Below are positions 42,286 to 55,533 of a DNA stretch of 55,645 nt, piece by piece. Numbering within the stretch: the first letter of the stretch is position 1; each line of letters begins with the position of its first letter. The notes below the pieces were generated by a model. The model was not told the origin of the DNA. It was given only the letters and a program-made list of their open reading frames with translations, and ran no database searches. The position numbers and the translations under genes were made by a program. This DNA comes from Acidobacteriota bacterium (GTDB taxonomy: Bacteria; Acidobacteriota; Terriglobia; Terriglobales; Acidobacteriaceae), in NCBI GenBank assembly GCA_021806005.1, contig JAJZDM010000013.1:1-55645 (forward strand). The letters run 5' to 3'.

Positions 42286-43050
42286 ATGAGCAGCAGTGAT
42301 GCCATGCTGTTCGCCGGCGAAGACCGTCGACGAACAAGTCCGTTCAGCCTCAGCTTCCGTGAGGGTGTGATGCCAGGCGCGGTAGAATCGACGGTGATGA
42401 TGCCGAACGTCGCGATCCGGCCCGGAACTCGCACCAAGCTTAACGCCGAGCAGGTGGACGCGCGCCAGCAGCAGCGCGCAGAAGATGACGAGTTGATTCG
42501 CATCGCCCAGAGGGGCGATCGACAGGCATTTGACGCCTTGGTGCGGCGTTATGACCGCAGCGTGCTGCGTCTGGCGATGCATATGCTGGGCAACGAACAG
42601 GATGCGCAGGATGTGCATCAGGAGGCCTTTCTCAAGGCCTATCGTCATCTGACGAACTTCCGTTTTGAGTGCTCCTTTTATACCTGGCTGTACCGGATTG
42701 TGACCAATCTGTGTCTGGATCAGTTGCGCCGGCGCAAGAGCCGGCGGGAGGATCCGGCGACGGCTCTGGACGGCTCTGGAGATGAGATCGATCTGTTGGC
42801 GAATCTGACCGACGGACGGGCCAGCGCCAACCCGGCCCGGGAGTTGGAGCGCAAGACGATGCAGGCTGCGATCCAGCAGGCGTTGAATGAACTGACTCCA
42901 CGGGAGCGCACCGTATTTGAACTCAAGCACTACCAGGGCTTCAAGTTGAGAACGATTGGAGAGATGCTCTCCACCACGGAAGAGACGGCAAAGAATACGC
43001 TGTTTCGCGCCACGCGAAAGCTGCGGGCCAGGCTTGCGGATACGCGGTAG
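42286..43050 (+). CDS. ECF-type RNA polymerase sigma factor (sigma-70 family)
   Basis: The 254-residue protein has a region 2 core (AFDALVRRYDRSVLRLAMHM, DAQDVHQEAFLKAYRHL, FYTWLYRIVTNLCLDQLRR) and a region 4 helix-turn-helix (LTPRERTVFELKHYQGFKLRTIGEML). The 80-residue N-terminal leader is unusual; internal ATGs at 42370 and 42397 would give more standard starts, so the first part is uncertain. It is followed by a zinc-finger anti-sigma gene and a PDZ protein gene on the same strand, the usual arrangement of a membrane-stress sigma module. Confidence 0.9.
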   Translation: MSSSDAMLFAGEDRRRTSPFSLSFREGVMPGAVESTVMMPNVAIRPGTRTKLNAEQVDARQQQRAEDDELIRIAQRGDRQAFDALVRRYDRSVLRLAMHMLGNEQDAQDVHQEAFLKAYRHLTNFRFECSFYTWLYRIVTNLCLDQLRRRKSRREDPATALDGSGDEIDLLANLTDGRASANPARELERKTMQAAIQQALNELTPRERTVFELKHYQGFKLRTIGEMLSTTEETAKNTLFRATRKLRARLADTR

Positions 43051-43206
43051 CAGGCGCAAGGCAGTCGAGCAGCAAGTGGAGCGAGAGAAGAAGGAAGAAA
43101 ACAAGGATCCCCGCAGAGGTCATCCGGCCGTGAGTGGGCAGTAAGCTGACAGACCCGCAAGGGGGATCCGGAGACGCACGACCTAGAGGCCATCGAGGTA
43201 CGCAAT

Positions 43207-44172
43207 ATGAAGTGTGAGATCGCCCAACAGAACATCATCCTGGCGCAGTACGGTGAGTTGCCCGATGAGTTGCAGTTTTCCCTGGAGCAGCATCTGGGAG
43301 TCTGCGAGGACTGCCGTCGGGAGTGGAATGCGTTACTGGCATTAAACGAAGAGCTGGCACTGAGTCCGATGGTGGAACCTTCACCGAATCTTCTGGCAGC
43401 GTCCAGGATGCGGCTGGACGAGGCGCTGGACAACCTGCCTCCGCGATCGATGACGCAGCGATTCTTTGCCAACGTCTTCCGATGGCTGGGATTTTTGCAG
43501 GGAGCTCCGGCGCTGGCGACGTTACTGCTGGGGGTAGGCTTTCTGGGAGGGAACTTCCTGGCTCGGTATCAGGCGCTGCACGCGCCACAGCTTCCTCGGC
43601 CGGTGATCATGTCAAACCCGGCCGACGGCGCCATTGCCAACGTCTCCGGCATTGTGCAGACGCCGAGCTCTGACCTGGTGCAGGTGCGGTACAACCGGTT
43701 GGTGCCGGAGACGGTGCAGGGATCGCTGGACGATCCGCAGATCCGTCAACTGCTGCTGCTGGGGACGCGACTTGCAACCAACGCGGATGTGCATGACAAC
43801 TCGGTGGCGCTGCTGGCCAGCGAGTGTCGATCGAGTCGCGATTGCGGCGGGGGTAACGACGCTACTCGTGAGATTCGCGCCACACTGGTCTCTTCCCTGC
43901 GTTCCGACAAGAGTTCCAATGTTCGCCTGAAGGCGCTGGATGGTCTGCAGCCCTATATTGCCCAGGACGAGCAGGTGCGCGATGCGGTACTGGACGCTCT
44001 GCTGTATGACAAGAGTGCAGAGGTGCGGGAGCAGGCGATCTCGATGCTTACGCCGGTGGAGGCGGACTCCAGTGTGCGCCAGGTGCTGCGCACCGTCTCC
44101 TCACAGGATGCGAACCCGGCGATCCGCAATGCATCCTTCCAGGAGCTGCAGGGCTCGGCTGATATCCAGTAG
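43207..44172 (+). CDS. Zinc-finger anti-sigma factor with HEAT-repeat domain
   Basis: The 321-residue protein has an N-terminal zinc-binding anti-sigma (ZAS) domain with H29, C33 and C36 (EQHLGVCEDCRREW) and Cys3 near the start. One transmembrane segment follows (APALATLLLGVGFLGGNF, about residues 99-116). The outer part ends in HEAT-like repeats (VRLKALDGLQPYI, QVRDAVLDALLYDKSAEVRE, AISMLTPVEADSSVRQVLR). The inner part should hold the sigma factor inactive; the periplasmic HEAT repeats are the likely sensor region. It lies 156 bases after the sigma gene. Confidence 0.85.
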   Translation: MKCEIAQQNIILAQYGELPDELQFSLEQHLGVCEDCRREWNALLALNEELALSPMVEPSPNLLAASRMRLDEALDNLPPRSMTQRFFANVFRWLGFLQGAPALATLLLGVGFLGGNFLARYQALHAPQLPRPVIMSNPADGAIANVSGIVQTPSSDLVQVRYNRLVPETVQGSLDDPQIRQLLLLGTRLATNADVHDNSVALLASECRSSRDCGGGNDATREIRATLVSSLRSDKSSNVRLKALDGLQPYIAQDEQVRDAVLDALLYDKSAEVREQAISMLTPVEADSSVRQVLRTVSSQDANPAIRNASFQELQGSADIQ

Positions 44173-44178
44173 ACGCGC

Positions 44179-45174
44179 ATGCGGCGAGTGGCCATGAGGC
44201 AGTGGAGCGAATCCGAAGGGATGGGACGGGGAGGACGCGGTGAGGCGCCACCCTGGGCGATCTGTCTGCGGCGGCTGGCGTTGGCCGGACTGCTGCTGAC
44301 GGCCTGGCCTCTGCTGACTGTCCGGGCAGGAGCGGAGATCCCTGGGCGACAACCGCCCCCGCAGAGTGGGGCTTTGCCCCCGATGGGCGCCCACGGAGGT
44401 TCTACGGGCACCGCCTTGCGAGGAGTTCCGCCCCATGCTCCCGGTTATCTGGGGACGTTGTTCCAGGACCTCAGCGACGAACAGGCTCTGGCGCTGCACC
44501 TCAGGAGCGGCTACGGTGTCGTGGTCCGGATGGTGGATCACGACGGACCGGCGGGGAAGGCGGGGCTGGAGCCTCAGGATGTGATTGTGAGCCTGAACGG
44601 GCAGGAGGTCGATGGGGCGGAGTCTCTGCGGCGGATGATCCGGGAGGACGGGGTGGGGGCCGATATCACTCTGGTGGTGTTCCGGGATGGGAAGAAGATG
44701 GTGATCAATGCCCGGCTGGCCTACCGCGGTGAGGTGGAGCGGGAGGCCATGCTGCATATGGCGGAGGAAGAGCCGGATGGGTCTCCAGCCGGCCCGTCCG
44801 AGGCCGGGACGGTGGCTGATCCGACGACGCCGGAGCCGGTCTCGCGCAGCCGCCGTTTTCTGATGCAGATGCTGCATACGACGCCATTCACGGGTCTGGT
44901 GCTGACGAACATGGAGCCGCAACTGAGCGAGTTTTTTGGGGCTCCGGCGGGGGTGGGGGTGCTGGTGGAGTCCGTGGAGGCCAATAGCCCGGCCGCAGCG
45001 GCTGGGTTGCAGGCGGGAGATGTGATTCTGAGGGCGGACTCGATCGATGTCCGGTCGATAGGCACCTGGGTGATACGGCTGCACCGGAGTCGCGGGCGGA
45101 GGATGGTGCTGGTGGTGCTGCGGGATAAGCGGGAGCAGACCAGAATGCTGACGCCAGAACTCAGGAAGCATTGA
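44179..45174 (+). CDS. Exported protein with two PDZ domains
   Basis: The 331-residue protein starts six bases after the anti-sigma stop. It has a hydrophobic signal (LRRLALAGLLLTAWPLLTV) and two PDZ domains: residues 85-185 (FQDLSDEQALALHL, GPAGKAGLEPQDVIVSLNG) and 235-325 (FFGAPAGVGVLVESVE, SPAAAAGLQAGDVILRADS). There is no protease domain. By context it may recruit a substrate or a site-1/site-2 protease for processing of the anti-sigma factor, or act in envelope stress sensing. The start codon is uncertain (MRRV or MRQW). Confidence 0.85.
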   Translation: MRRVAMRQWSESEGMGRGGRGEAPPWAICLRRLALAGLLLTAWPLLTVRAGAEIPGRQPPPQSGALPPMGAHGGSTGTALRGVPPHAPGYLGTLFQDLSDEQALALHLRSGYGVVVRMVDHDGPAGKAGLEPQDVIVSLNGQEVDGAESLRRMIREDGVGADITLVVFRDGKKMVINARLAYRGEVEREAMLHMAEEEPDGSPAGPSEAGTVADPTTPEPVSRSRRFLMQMLHTTPFTGLVLTNMEPQLSEFFGAPAGVGVLVESVEANSPAAAAGLQAGDVILRADSIDVRSIGTWVIRLHRSRGRRMVLVVLRDKREQTRMLTPELRKH

Positions 45175-45259
45175 GCGAGTACGCGGCGGTGCGACCCGGC
45201 ATTGGCGGAGTTGCCGCGTGGTACCGGCAAAAGGGTTTTCTGTCTCCCGGCCAAACCGT

Positions 45260-48109
<2,850 letters not shown>

Positions 48110-48163
48110 TCCGGTTCGATCCGACTGGAATCAGCCGGGGCTCTGAGACGGAGTTCCGGTGCG

Positions 48164-48208
48164 CGGGGCTCTCGGGACAGGCGCAGTCTGCCTGTGCGGA
48201 GAGCCCCG
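48164..48208 (+). terminator. Strong two-part hairpin downstream of katG
   Basis: A 10-bp perfect outer stem CGGGGCTCTC/GAGAGCCCCG encloses a 3-base symmetric internal loop and a 6-bp inner stem ACAGGC/GCCTGT with a 7-base loop. It begins 55 bases after the katG stop and is followed by ATCTATT rather than a strong T tract. It is the most stable hairpin I noticed in the intergenic DNA and most likely ends the katG transcript; it also shows that the next gene does not begin upstream of it. Confidence 0.65.
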
Positions 48209-48266
48209 ATCTATTGTGCCTGGGTGCGGTCTGGACGTTACCCATCCGCGCGGCGCGCGTGGGAAG

Positions 48267-49325
48267 ATGGATTCGGATGCTATGGTGAGAGCGCGGCGAG
48301 GTTTGGGCGGGTTGGCGTTAGTGGGTGCGGCGGCGCTGGCCATTCAGGCGATCCGGCCGTCGCTGGGTCCCCCGGCGGGAGCGCAGGTGGAGATGGCGAT
48401 TCCGCCGCAGGTGAGGGAGATCCTGGTGCGGCGATGCTACGCCTGCCACTCCGACCAGCCACGGCTGGTGTGGTGGGATGAGGCGGCGCCGGTGTACTGG
48501 GTGGTGGCCTCTGATGTGCAGCGGGCGAGAAGCGTGCTGAATTTTTCCGAGCTGGGCGCTGAGCCCCTGGCCAGGCAGCGCGCGGAGCTGTTTGAGTCAG
48601 TGGATCAGATCCAGTTAGGTGCGATGCCGTTGCGGTTGTATCTGTTGGGGCATCCAGAGTCCGGGGTTACGGCCGAGGAACTGGCCACGCTGAAGGCGTA
48701 TCTGGCGCCGTTTGGGCGGGTGAGCGGACAGGGGACCGAGGGTGAACCGGAGGCGATCGGTGGCCAAGTGCTGCCTTGGCCGATGCCGCAACGACAACCG
48801 ACAGGGCCTTCGCCGAATGGGGTCCCGTTTCTGCCCGGGTTTGCCGGTTGGCAGGTGATCAGCACCGCGGATCGCGGAGACGATCACACGCTGCGGATCA
48901 TTACCGGCAACGATATCGCGATTCGGGCGATTCAGGCGCGGCAGTTACCCTCCTGGCCGGAGGGCGCAGCGTTCGCCAGCATCGCGTGGCAGGCGGTGGA
49001 CGATGGGCACGGGCATCTGGCGCCGGGGAAGTTCGTCCAGGTGGAGTTTATGGAGAAGCACCGGGTGGAGTTTGCGGGCACGGGAGGGTGGGGGTTTGCG
49101 CGGTTTGTCGGAGATCGGCTGCAGCCCTACGGTAAGGGTTCGCACTTCGATAACGAGTGTATAGGGTGCCACGAGCCGGTGAAGAAGAACGACTTTGTCT
49201 TTTCGCTACCGCTGCCCGAAGAACCGGAGCCCAGAGGGCTGGAACCGGGTGGGCAGCGGGCCGAGGCGCAGGGGACCGGGATGCCAGAATCCGGGGTTCT
49301 GCGCCCGGGAGGGGCGGTGCGATGA
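48267..49325 (+). CDS. Heme-binding and cytochrome P460-type protein (two CxxCH sites)
   Basis: The 352-residue protein has an N-terminal membrane segment (LGGLALVGAAALAIQAI). Its first domain is the haem-binding domain with CYACH (C57, C60, H61) and PRLVWWDEAAPVYWVV. The second domain is of the cytochrome P460 kind (VPFLPGFAGWQVISTADRG, GGWGFARFVG) and ends with a second CIGCH (298-302, ECIGCHEPVKKNDFVFSLP). Such proteins carry electrons or oxidise nitrogen compounds or formaldehyde in the periplasm. ATG 48267 is chosen because the katG hairpin lies upstream; ATG 48282 is the alternative. It overlaps the next gene by four bases. Confidence 0.8.
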   Translation: MDSDAMVRARRGLGGLALVGAAALAIQAIRPSLGPPAGAQVEMAIPPQVREILVRRCYACHSDQPRLVWWDEAAPVYWVVASDVQRARSVLNFSELGAEPLARQRAELFESVDQIQLGAMPLRLYLLGHPESGVTAEELATLKAYLAPFGRVSGQGTEGEPEAIGGQVLPWPMPQRQPTGPSPNGVPFLPGFAGWQVISTADRGDDHTLRIITGNDIAIRAIQARQLPSWPEGAAFASIAWQAVDDGHGHLAPGKFVQVEFMEKHRVEFAGTGGWGFARFVGDRLQPYGKGSHFDNECIGCHEPVKKNDFVFSLPLPEEPEPRGLEPGGQRAEAQGTGMPESGVLRPGGAVR

Positions 49326-49768
49326 AGACCCTGATGGCCACTGCCGGCGCTATGCTCCTGATCGTGTTGTGCGGATGCCAGCAGAAGATGAAGGAGGGCG
49401 AGCTGTATGACCTGCCGGCCGGGTTGGGTCGGGGCCTGCCTTATCCGGTGCTGCAGTGGGAGGCGATTACCACGGAGGTGGATCGGAGTGAGGGCACGAT
49501 GGCGACGCTCTTCGGTGACGAGGCGGCCGTGAAGGCGGCCAGGTCGGGGGCGGCCTACCCGGCTGGGGCGGTGCTGGGGCTGGTGACATGGAGGGAGCGG
49601 GAGGATCCGCACTGGTTTGGCGCGCGGATTCCGGGGCGACCGGTGTCGGTGGAGTTTGTGGTAGTGGGCCGAGGGGTGGATGAGAGGTTTGTGGGAGCGC
49701 CCTGGAGGGAGGCTCCCGGGAGCGGGGCGGCACAGATGGAAGCGATGCGCGCCACTGTGATTCCGTAA
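49322..49768 (+). CDS. Cytochrome P460-like lipoprotein without heme motif
   Basis: The 148-residue protein begins MKTLMATAGAMLLIVLCGC, a signal with a lipobox-like LCGC, so Cys19 is likely acylated. The start overlaps the stop of the preceding cytochrome gene (ATGA). The segment YPAGAVLGLVTWREREDPHWFGARIPG resembles the fold of the P460 domain, but no CxxCH is present. I infer a partner of the upstream cytochrome, held in the membrane. The family assignment is tentative. Confidence 0.6.
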   Translation: MKTLMATAGAMLLIVLCGCQQKMKEGELYDLPAGLGRGLPYPVLQWEAITTEVDRSEGTMATLFGDEAAVKAARSGAAYPAGAVLGLVTWREREDPHWFGARIPGRPVSVEFVVVGRGVDERFVGAPWREAPGSGAAQMEAMRATVIP

Positions 49769-49771
49769 GCT

Positions 49772-49887
49772 ATGGCATTTTCGGTGTTGATGCGTATCCC
49801 GAAGCGGGCTTGCAGTGGCGTTTTCATTGGGGGAAAACGCCCATCGAAGTCGAGTCGCCCCCCTGCTCCTACGCCGAAACTGTCTTA
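49772..49887 (+). repeat. ~117-bp dispersed repeat, copy 2
   Basis: This is the inverted partner of the repeat at 33335-33451. Read on the reverse strand it has the same GCGACTCGACTTCGATG, GTTTTCcCcCAATGAAAAC and CGGGATACGCATCAACACCG blocks, in the same order, with scattered substitutions. It begins three bases after the stop of the P460-like lipoprotein and stops about 35 bases before the end of the convergent Hsp70 gene. No gene is disrupted. Confidence 0.75.
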
Positions 49888-49923
49888 CGGAAGTTCAGTC
49901 CCGTCCATAAAACCACGAGCTGG

Positions 49924-52008
<2,085 letters not shown>

Positions 52009-52171
52009 GGCTTCCTCTGCTTTCCTGGGTTGGGGAGGTGAAGATCAGTCCTCTGACTATTTTCTTCTATCCGATGGCTTTTGTGCGGAGCTGGATGCAG
52101 CGCCGGGCCGGTACACGGTCTTTCGCCGGGGCGGGGTGATGCTGAACCGACGCCCGGGAAAGGGGGCTTGG

Positions 52172-53152
52172 TCAGGGGTGGAAGACCAGGCGCGCGCCCC
52201 CGGTGTCGGCGTTCCACAGAAGGCTGACTTCGCTAAGAGGGGCGACCTGGCAGGCGAACTCGAAAGGGCGGGCGGCGACCACGGCGAAGAAGCCGGCGAT
52301 CGCCTCGCGGATCTGATCCATGGACGCGCTGCCGAAGCCGCTGCCCAGCAGTTCGAGGCCGGAGCTGCGCAGGGTGGAGGCGGGAAGGTTGAGGTTGGGG
52401 CCGGCCATGCTGCCGATCTGGACGTAGCGGATGCGGCGGGCGGCGTGGTCCAGGCCCTTCTGCGCGATGGCGGAGAGCAGCGTCTCGGCGGGTGAACCCC
52501 AGAGGTAGTCGAGGATGACGTCGATGCCACGGCTGGTGATCTGGTCGCGGAGGGCGGCGGCGAGGGAGGAGGGGTCCTGGTTGAGGTTGAGGGTGGCGTC
52601 TGCTCCCAGCGCCTGGAGCATGGCGAGGGTCTGGGGGTTGCGACCCACGGCGACGATGGAGGCGGCTCCGCGGGCTTTGGCGATCTGCACGGCAAGCTGG
52701 CCGGAGGCGCCGGTAGCGCCCAGGATCAGGATGCCTTCGCCGGGCTGAAAGCGGGCGCGCATCAAGGCCACGGTGGAAGACATGGCGGGGTTGGCGATGG
52801 CTGCGGCGGTGGCGTCGTCGAGGGCGTCCGGCAGGGGGATGAGCATGGTGGCGGAGGCCAGAGACTGCTCGGCGAAGGTGCCGTAGGGGGAGTGGGTTGC
52901 GCCGAAGTAGACGCGGGCGCCGGCCGGGAGTTGGCCGAAGGAGGAGCGGAGGCGGCCAACGCCGTCGACGCCGGGGACGAAGGGAAGGACCCCGGTGCTG
53001 CCGTAGTGGGAGCCGTTGGCCAGGGAGCGGACGATGCGGTGCAGGGCTGCGGCGGTGACGTCGATGAGGGCCTCGCCGGGCGAGGGAACGGGGTCGGCGA
53101 AGGTGGTGTATGCGGGAGGAGCGTCAAAGGCGTGGACGACGGCTGCGTTCAT
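52172..53152 (-). CDS. Zinc-less medium-chain dehydrogenase/quinone oxidoreductase
   Basis: The 326-residue protein is an MDR-fold enzyme: an N-terminal GroES-like part (EALIDVTAAALHRIVRS, LPFVPGVDGVGRL, RVYFGATHSPYGTFAE) and a Rossmann part with GATGASGQLAVQIAKARGA for NADPH. The zinc-ligand Cys and His of alcohol dehydrogenases are absent, as in quinone oxidoreductases. The substrate is unknown. It is divergent from the Crp/Fnr gene, which may control it. Confidence 0.85.
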   Translation of the reverse strand: MNAAVVHAFDAPPAYTTFADPVPSPGEALIDVTAAALHRIVRSLANGSHYGSTGVLPFVPGVDGVGRLRSSFGQLPAGARVYFGATHSPYGTFAEQSLASATMLIPLPDALDDATAAAIANPAMSSTVALMRARFQPGEGILILGATGASGQLAVQIAKARGAASIVAVGRNPQTLAMLQALGADATLNLNQDPSSLAAALRDQITSRGIDVILDYLWGSPAETLLSAIAQKGLDHAARRIRYVQIGSMAGPNLNLPASTLRSSGLELLGSGFGSASMDQIREAIAGFFAVVAARPFEFACQVAPLSEVSLLWNADTGGARLVFHP

Positions 53153-53480
53153 GGGCGGGCTCCGATAAAGGATAGATGTTGAGGAGCTGGATCCGGCTCA
53201 ACGGGGGGGTGCAAGACTCCGTGGCCAGGTGTCTCCAATGTCCCTAGGCGAACCAACGGAATCATCGGGACCAGCGAAACTGGAGTGCCGGAGAGCCCAG
53301 AATCCAAGTCCAGTCGCTGTCCAAACTTGTTCTGAGGATAGCGAAGATAGCCCCCTCACGAAGCCCGGCAAAACCAGCCCCGATTACACTTTCTCGCGCA
53401 GGGCCTTCCAACAAAACCATCGTTTTGACGTCACTCTGTCCGCGTAACATGGAGCAGGGCGGCTCAAGGACCGCCGCAGC
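53153..53480. other. Divergent intergenic region
   Basis: This 328-base spacer carries the promoters of the leftward oxidoreductase and the rightward Crp/Fnr gene. A TTGACG hexamer is at 53434-53439 and TAACAT at 53454, but the 14-base spacing is too short for a confident promoter. I see no clear FNR-type palindrome (TTGAT-N4-ATCAA). No gene is supported. Confidence 0.4.
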
Positions 53481-54161
53481 ATGATCGATCCAAGAATGCT
53501 GGGGACGGCGGTTGCGGCGTTTCCGGTGCTTTCCGAGACATCCGCGGAAGAACGGCAGTCGTTTCTCCGTTCGTCGAAGGTTGTCCGCGTCGCTGCCGGA
53601 GACAAGCTTTTCAAGCAGGGCGAAGTGTGCCGATTGTTTCCGCTTGTACTGGGAGGGTGCATTCGCGTCTACCGGGAGGATATGCACGGTCGCCAGATCA
53701 CACTTTACGATGTGACGCCTGGCGAGCTCTGTGTCTTGAGTTCTGCTGCGCTCCTTGCCGGATCACCCTATTCGGCTTCTGCTTGCGCGCGGGCTGATAC
53801 TGTCCTGATCGCGCTTGCTTCAAGCTTGTTTCAAAAACTCATCGAAACCTCGGATTCATGGCGGCAGCTTGTCTTCGGGCTGTACGCTGAACGGTTTTGC
53901 GACCTGACCATGCTCGTCGACGAAATCGCTTTCCGCAGCCTCAGCGGCAGGCTTGCCGGTTTCCTCGCCGGCACGCCGCAGGAAGTTCTCTCCGCAACTC
54001 ATCAGGAGATGGCGGATGAGTTGGGTAGCGTGCGGGTGATGATCACGCGGTTGCTTGGCCGGTTCGAAGAGCGAGGCTGGATTGGCCTGGAACGCGGATT
54101 GGTAACGATACTCAATCGTCGGGCTTTACACGAATTCGCAGCGCAACAGCAGGCTTTGTAA
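53481..54161 (+). CDS. Crp/Fnr-family transcriptional regulator
   Basis: The 226-residue protein has a cyclic-nucleotide-binding-type beta-roll (residues 25-130: DKLFKQGEVCRLFPLVLGGCIRV, GRQITLYDVTPGELC) and a C-terminal winged helix with a recognition helix in SVRVMITRLLGRFEERGWI. The Cys residues at GEVCR, GGCIRV and GELC resemble a subgroup of Crp/Fnr proteins that also neighbour small DUF2892 membrane proteins, possibly sensing redox state or sulfur. The DUF2892 gene follows after 58 bases, and the oxidoreductase gene is divergent. Confidence 0.9.
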   Translation: MIDPRMLGTAVAAFPVLSETSAEERQSFLRSSKVVRVAAGDKLFKQGEVCRLFPLVLGGCIRVYREDMHGRQITLYDVTPGELCVLSSAALLAGSPYSASACARADTVLIALASSLFQKLIETSDSWRQLVFGLYAERFCDLTMLVDEIAFRSLSGRLAGFLAGTPQEVLSATHQEMADELGSVRVMITRLLGRFEERGWIGLERGLVTILNRRALHEFAAQQQAL

Positions 54162-54219
54162 CTTTGGTTGCTGACAAGAAGAAGACTCCGCGGTAGCTTC
54201 TGTGACAGGAGGAATTTCC

Positions 54220-54408
54220 GTGAAAAGAAATGTTGGTTCCATTGATCGTGGCGTCAGAATCGTCATTGCGCTTGCGCTCTTTTCGCTGATCGCTATCTTG
54301 CATGGCCCTATTCGTTGGGTGGGCTTGATCGGAGTCGTTCCGCTTCTGACTGCCTTTGTCGCCTTCTGTCCCTTGTATGGCATCCTCGGTGTTCGAACTT
54401 GTAAATAA
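54220..54408 (+). CDS. DUF2892 (YgaP-type) inner-membrane protein
   Basis: The 62-residue protein starts at GTG 54220, six bases after AGGAGG. The conserved lead RNVGSIDRGVRIVIAL, two transmembrane segments (ALALFSLIAILHG, GLIGVVPLLTAFVAF) and the closing CPLYGILGVRTCK are the DUF2892 pattern, with CP...C near the end. Relatives are fused to, or sit beside, rhodanese-like sulfurtransferases. It is probably co-expressed with the preceding Crp/Fnr regulator. Confidence 0.88.
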   Translation: MKRNVGSIDRGVRIVIALALFSLIAILHGPIRWVGLIGVVPLLTAFVAFCPLYGILGVRTCK

Positions 54409-54746
54409 TGCAAGTCGGCATGCAGGTGAGGTGGTCCCGGTCGTTCAGCCAGTGTTTGCCTTTTCCTCATGGAGGCTCTGCATAGGCCCGCGGTTTTGCG
54501 TTGGCGATGGTCGGGGAGTCGGCTGGCGTCGTGTTGCCCCTTGACGGAGGTTGTTTTGACGCTCCGAGAAGCCGCTTCCGCCCCCCGGACACACCTATGC
54601 CCGAGTGCTGCCAGGCGATTGTGGTGAAGGCACAGGTTTACCGGAGCGAGGTTGCTACACAGCCAGGGATCGTTGTTCCGCAAGGGCAAGCCGATGTTGC
54701 TCGGTCTCGTGTTATCCTTCCGCTGCTGGCAATCAGGGGCGAGTTA
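54409..54746. other. Intergenic stretch
   Basis: About 340 bases lie between the DUF2892 gene and the PD-(D/E)XK-like gene. An in-frame extension of the latter (from 54501) is open but has no family resemblance. I see no repeat, hairpin or clear promoter. Confidence 0.4.
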
Positions 54747-55235
54747 ATGACGCAGAATGATCGTGTAATGGACATTCTTTGCCGAGCCAAGAGACTCGCG
54801 TGGGAGTATTATGCTTCGACAGGTAAGCCTCTCGGAATCACTGGAAAAGTGGCTGAATACAATGCAGCCCGTCTTCTTAGCTTGCATCTGGCTCCGACCC
54901 GCACCGAGGGATGTGATGCCATCGAACTCAACGGAAACTCGCCTCGTCGTCTGCAAATAAAAGGCCACTGCATTCTGCCGAACTGCAAACCAGGACAGCA
55001 CCTCGGGCCCGTAGGGGTGACAGAGGAATGGGATATCGCGCTCGTTGTTCTTCTCGACGAAGACTTCGACGCCATAGAAATGCACGAGGCGGAACGCGCA
55101 GCAGTGATGGCAGCTTTCGCTGCCCCAGGTTCGAAGGCGAGAGATGAATGCGGACGACTCAGCATCAACCCGTTTAAGGCGATCGGCAAACTTCGCGGGC
55201 TGCCGCCTCAGCAAACTGAAGCCGAAGAGGAATAG
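54747..55235 (+). CDS. PD-(D/E)XK-like protein (DUF6998-type)
   Basis: The 162-residue protein begins at ATG 54747 (GGGGCGAG lies just upstream). It has a helical lead (EYYASTGKPLGITGKVAEYNAA, Glu37), then EGCDAIELNG (Asp57), RRLQIKGHC (Gln70, Lys72) and EEWDIALVVLLDEDF. An Asp followed by Q/E-x-K after a strand is the pattern of restriction-endonuclease-like folds, and I recall this layout as the DUF6998 family. A nuclease activity is inference. The next gene starts four bases after its stop, so the two are coupled. Confidence 0.7.
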   Translation: MTQNDRVMDILCRAKRLAWEYYASTGKPLGITGKVAEYNAARLLSLHLAPTRTEGCDAIELNGNSPRRLQIKGHCILPNCKPGQHLGPVGVTEEWDIALVVLLDEDFDAIEMHEAERAAVMAAFAAPGSKARDECGRLSINPFKAIGKLRGLPPQQTEAEEE

Positions 55236-55239
55236 CACC

Positions 55240-55533
55240 GTGAAAACATCCTTGAGGACGCTGGTGTACAAGAGGACCCATAGGGGCGATCCCGACGACT
55301 CAGGAGTCTTCGGTGTTAACGACTGCATGGGTGGGGTGCGTGGATGGGACTTTGATGCCGTGATTGGAGTCGGCGGAAGTCATCCTGACCGCGGCCACGA
55401 GTGTATCGCTCGAAAGGTGAACTGGGTTGGGATCGGACCGCATGAAGTGGGAGCCACGGCGAGGGGGCCCTGTTTGGGCTTCGATTTTTTCTGCCGCTTT
55501 GACGAGGCCGGTCCTCTTTTAGGGAGCCTCTGA
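55240..55533 (+). pseudogene. 5' part of the partner gene, truncated by the right-hand IS
   Basis: The frame starts at GTG 55240, nine bases after GAAGAGG, and encodes VYKRTHRGDPDDSGVFG, NDCMGGVRGWDFDAVIGVGG, ARKVNWVGIGP and RGPCLGFDFF before ending at GPLLGSL*. The last few codons and the stop come from the insertion sequence, whose end is at about 55523. I recall intact relatives of 150-200 residues with the same DCMGxVRxWxFDAVIGVGG signature, often next to genes like the one upstream. About 94 residues survive; the C-terminal part is missing or lies beyond the IS. Confidence 0.7.

Noticed and set aside
42763-42782. 10-bp tandem duplication (GACGGCTCTG twice) in the sigma factor gene
   Set aside because: It falls in the flexible linker between regions 2 and 4, the frame is uninterrupted, and one short duplication has no clear significance.
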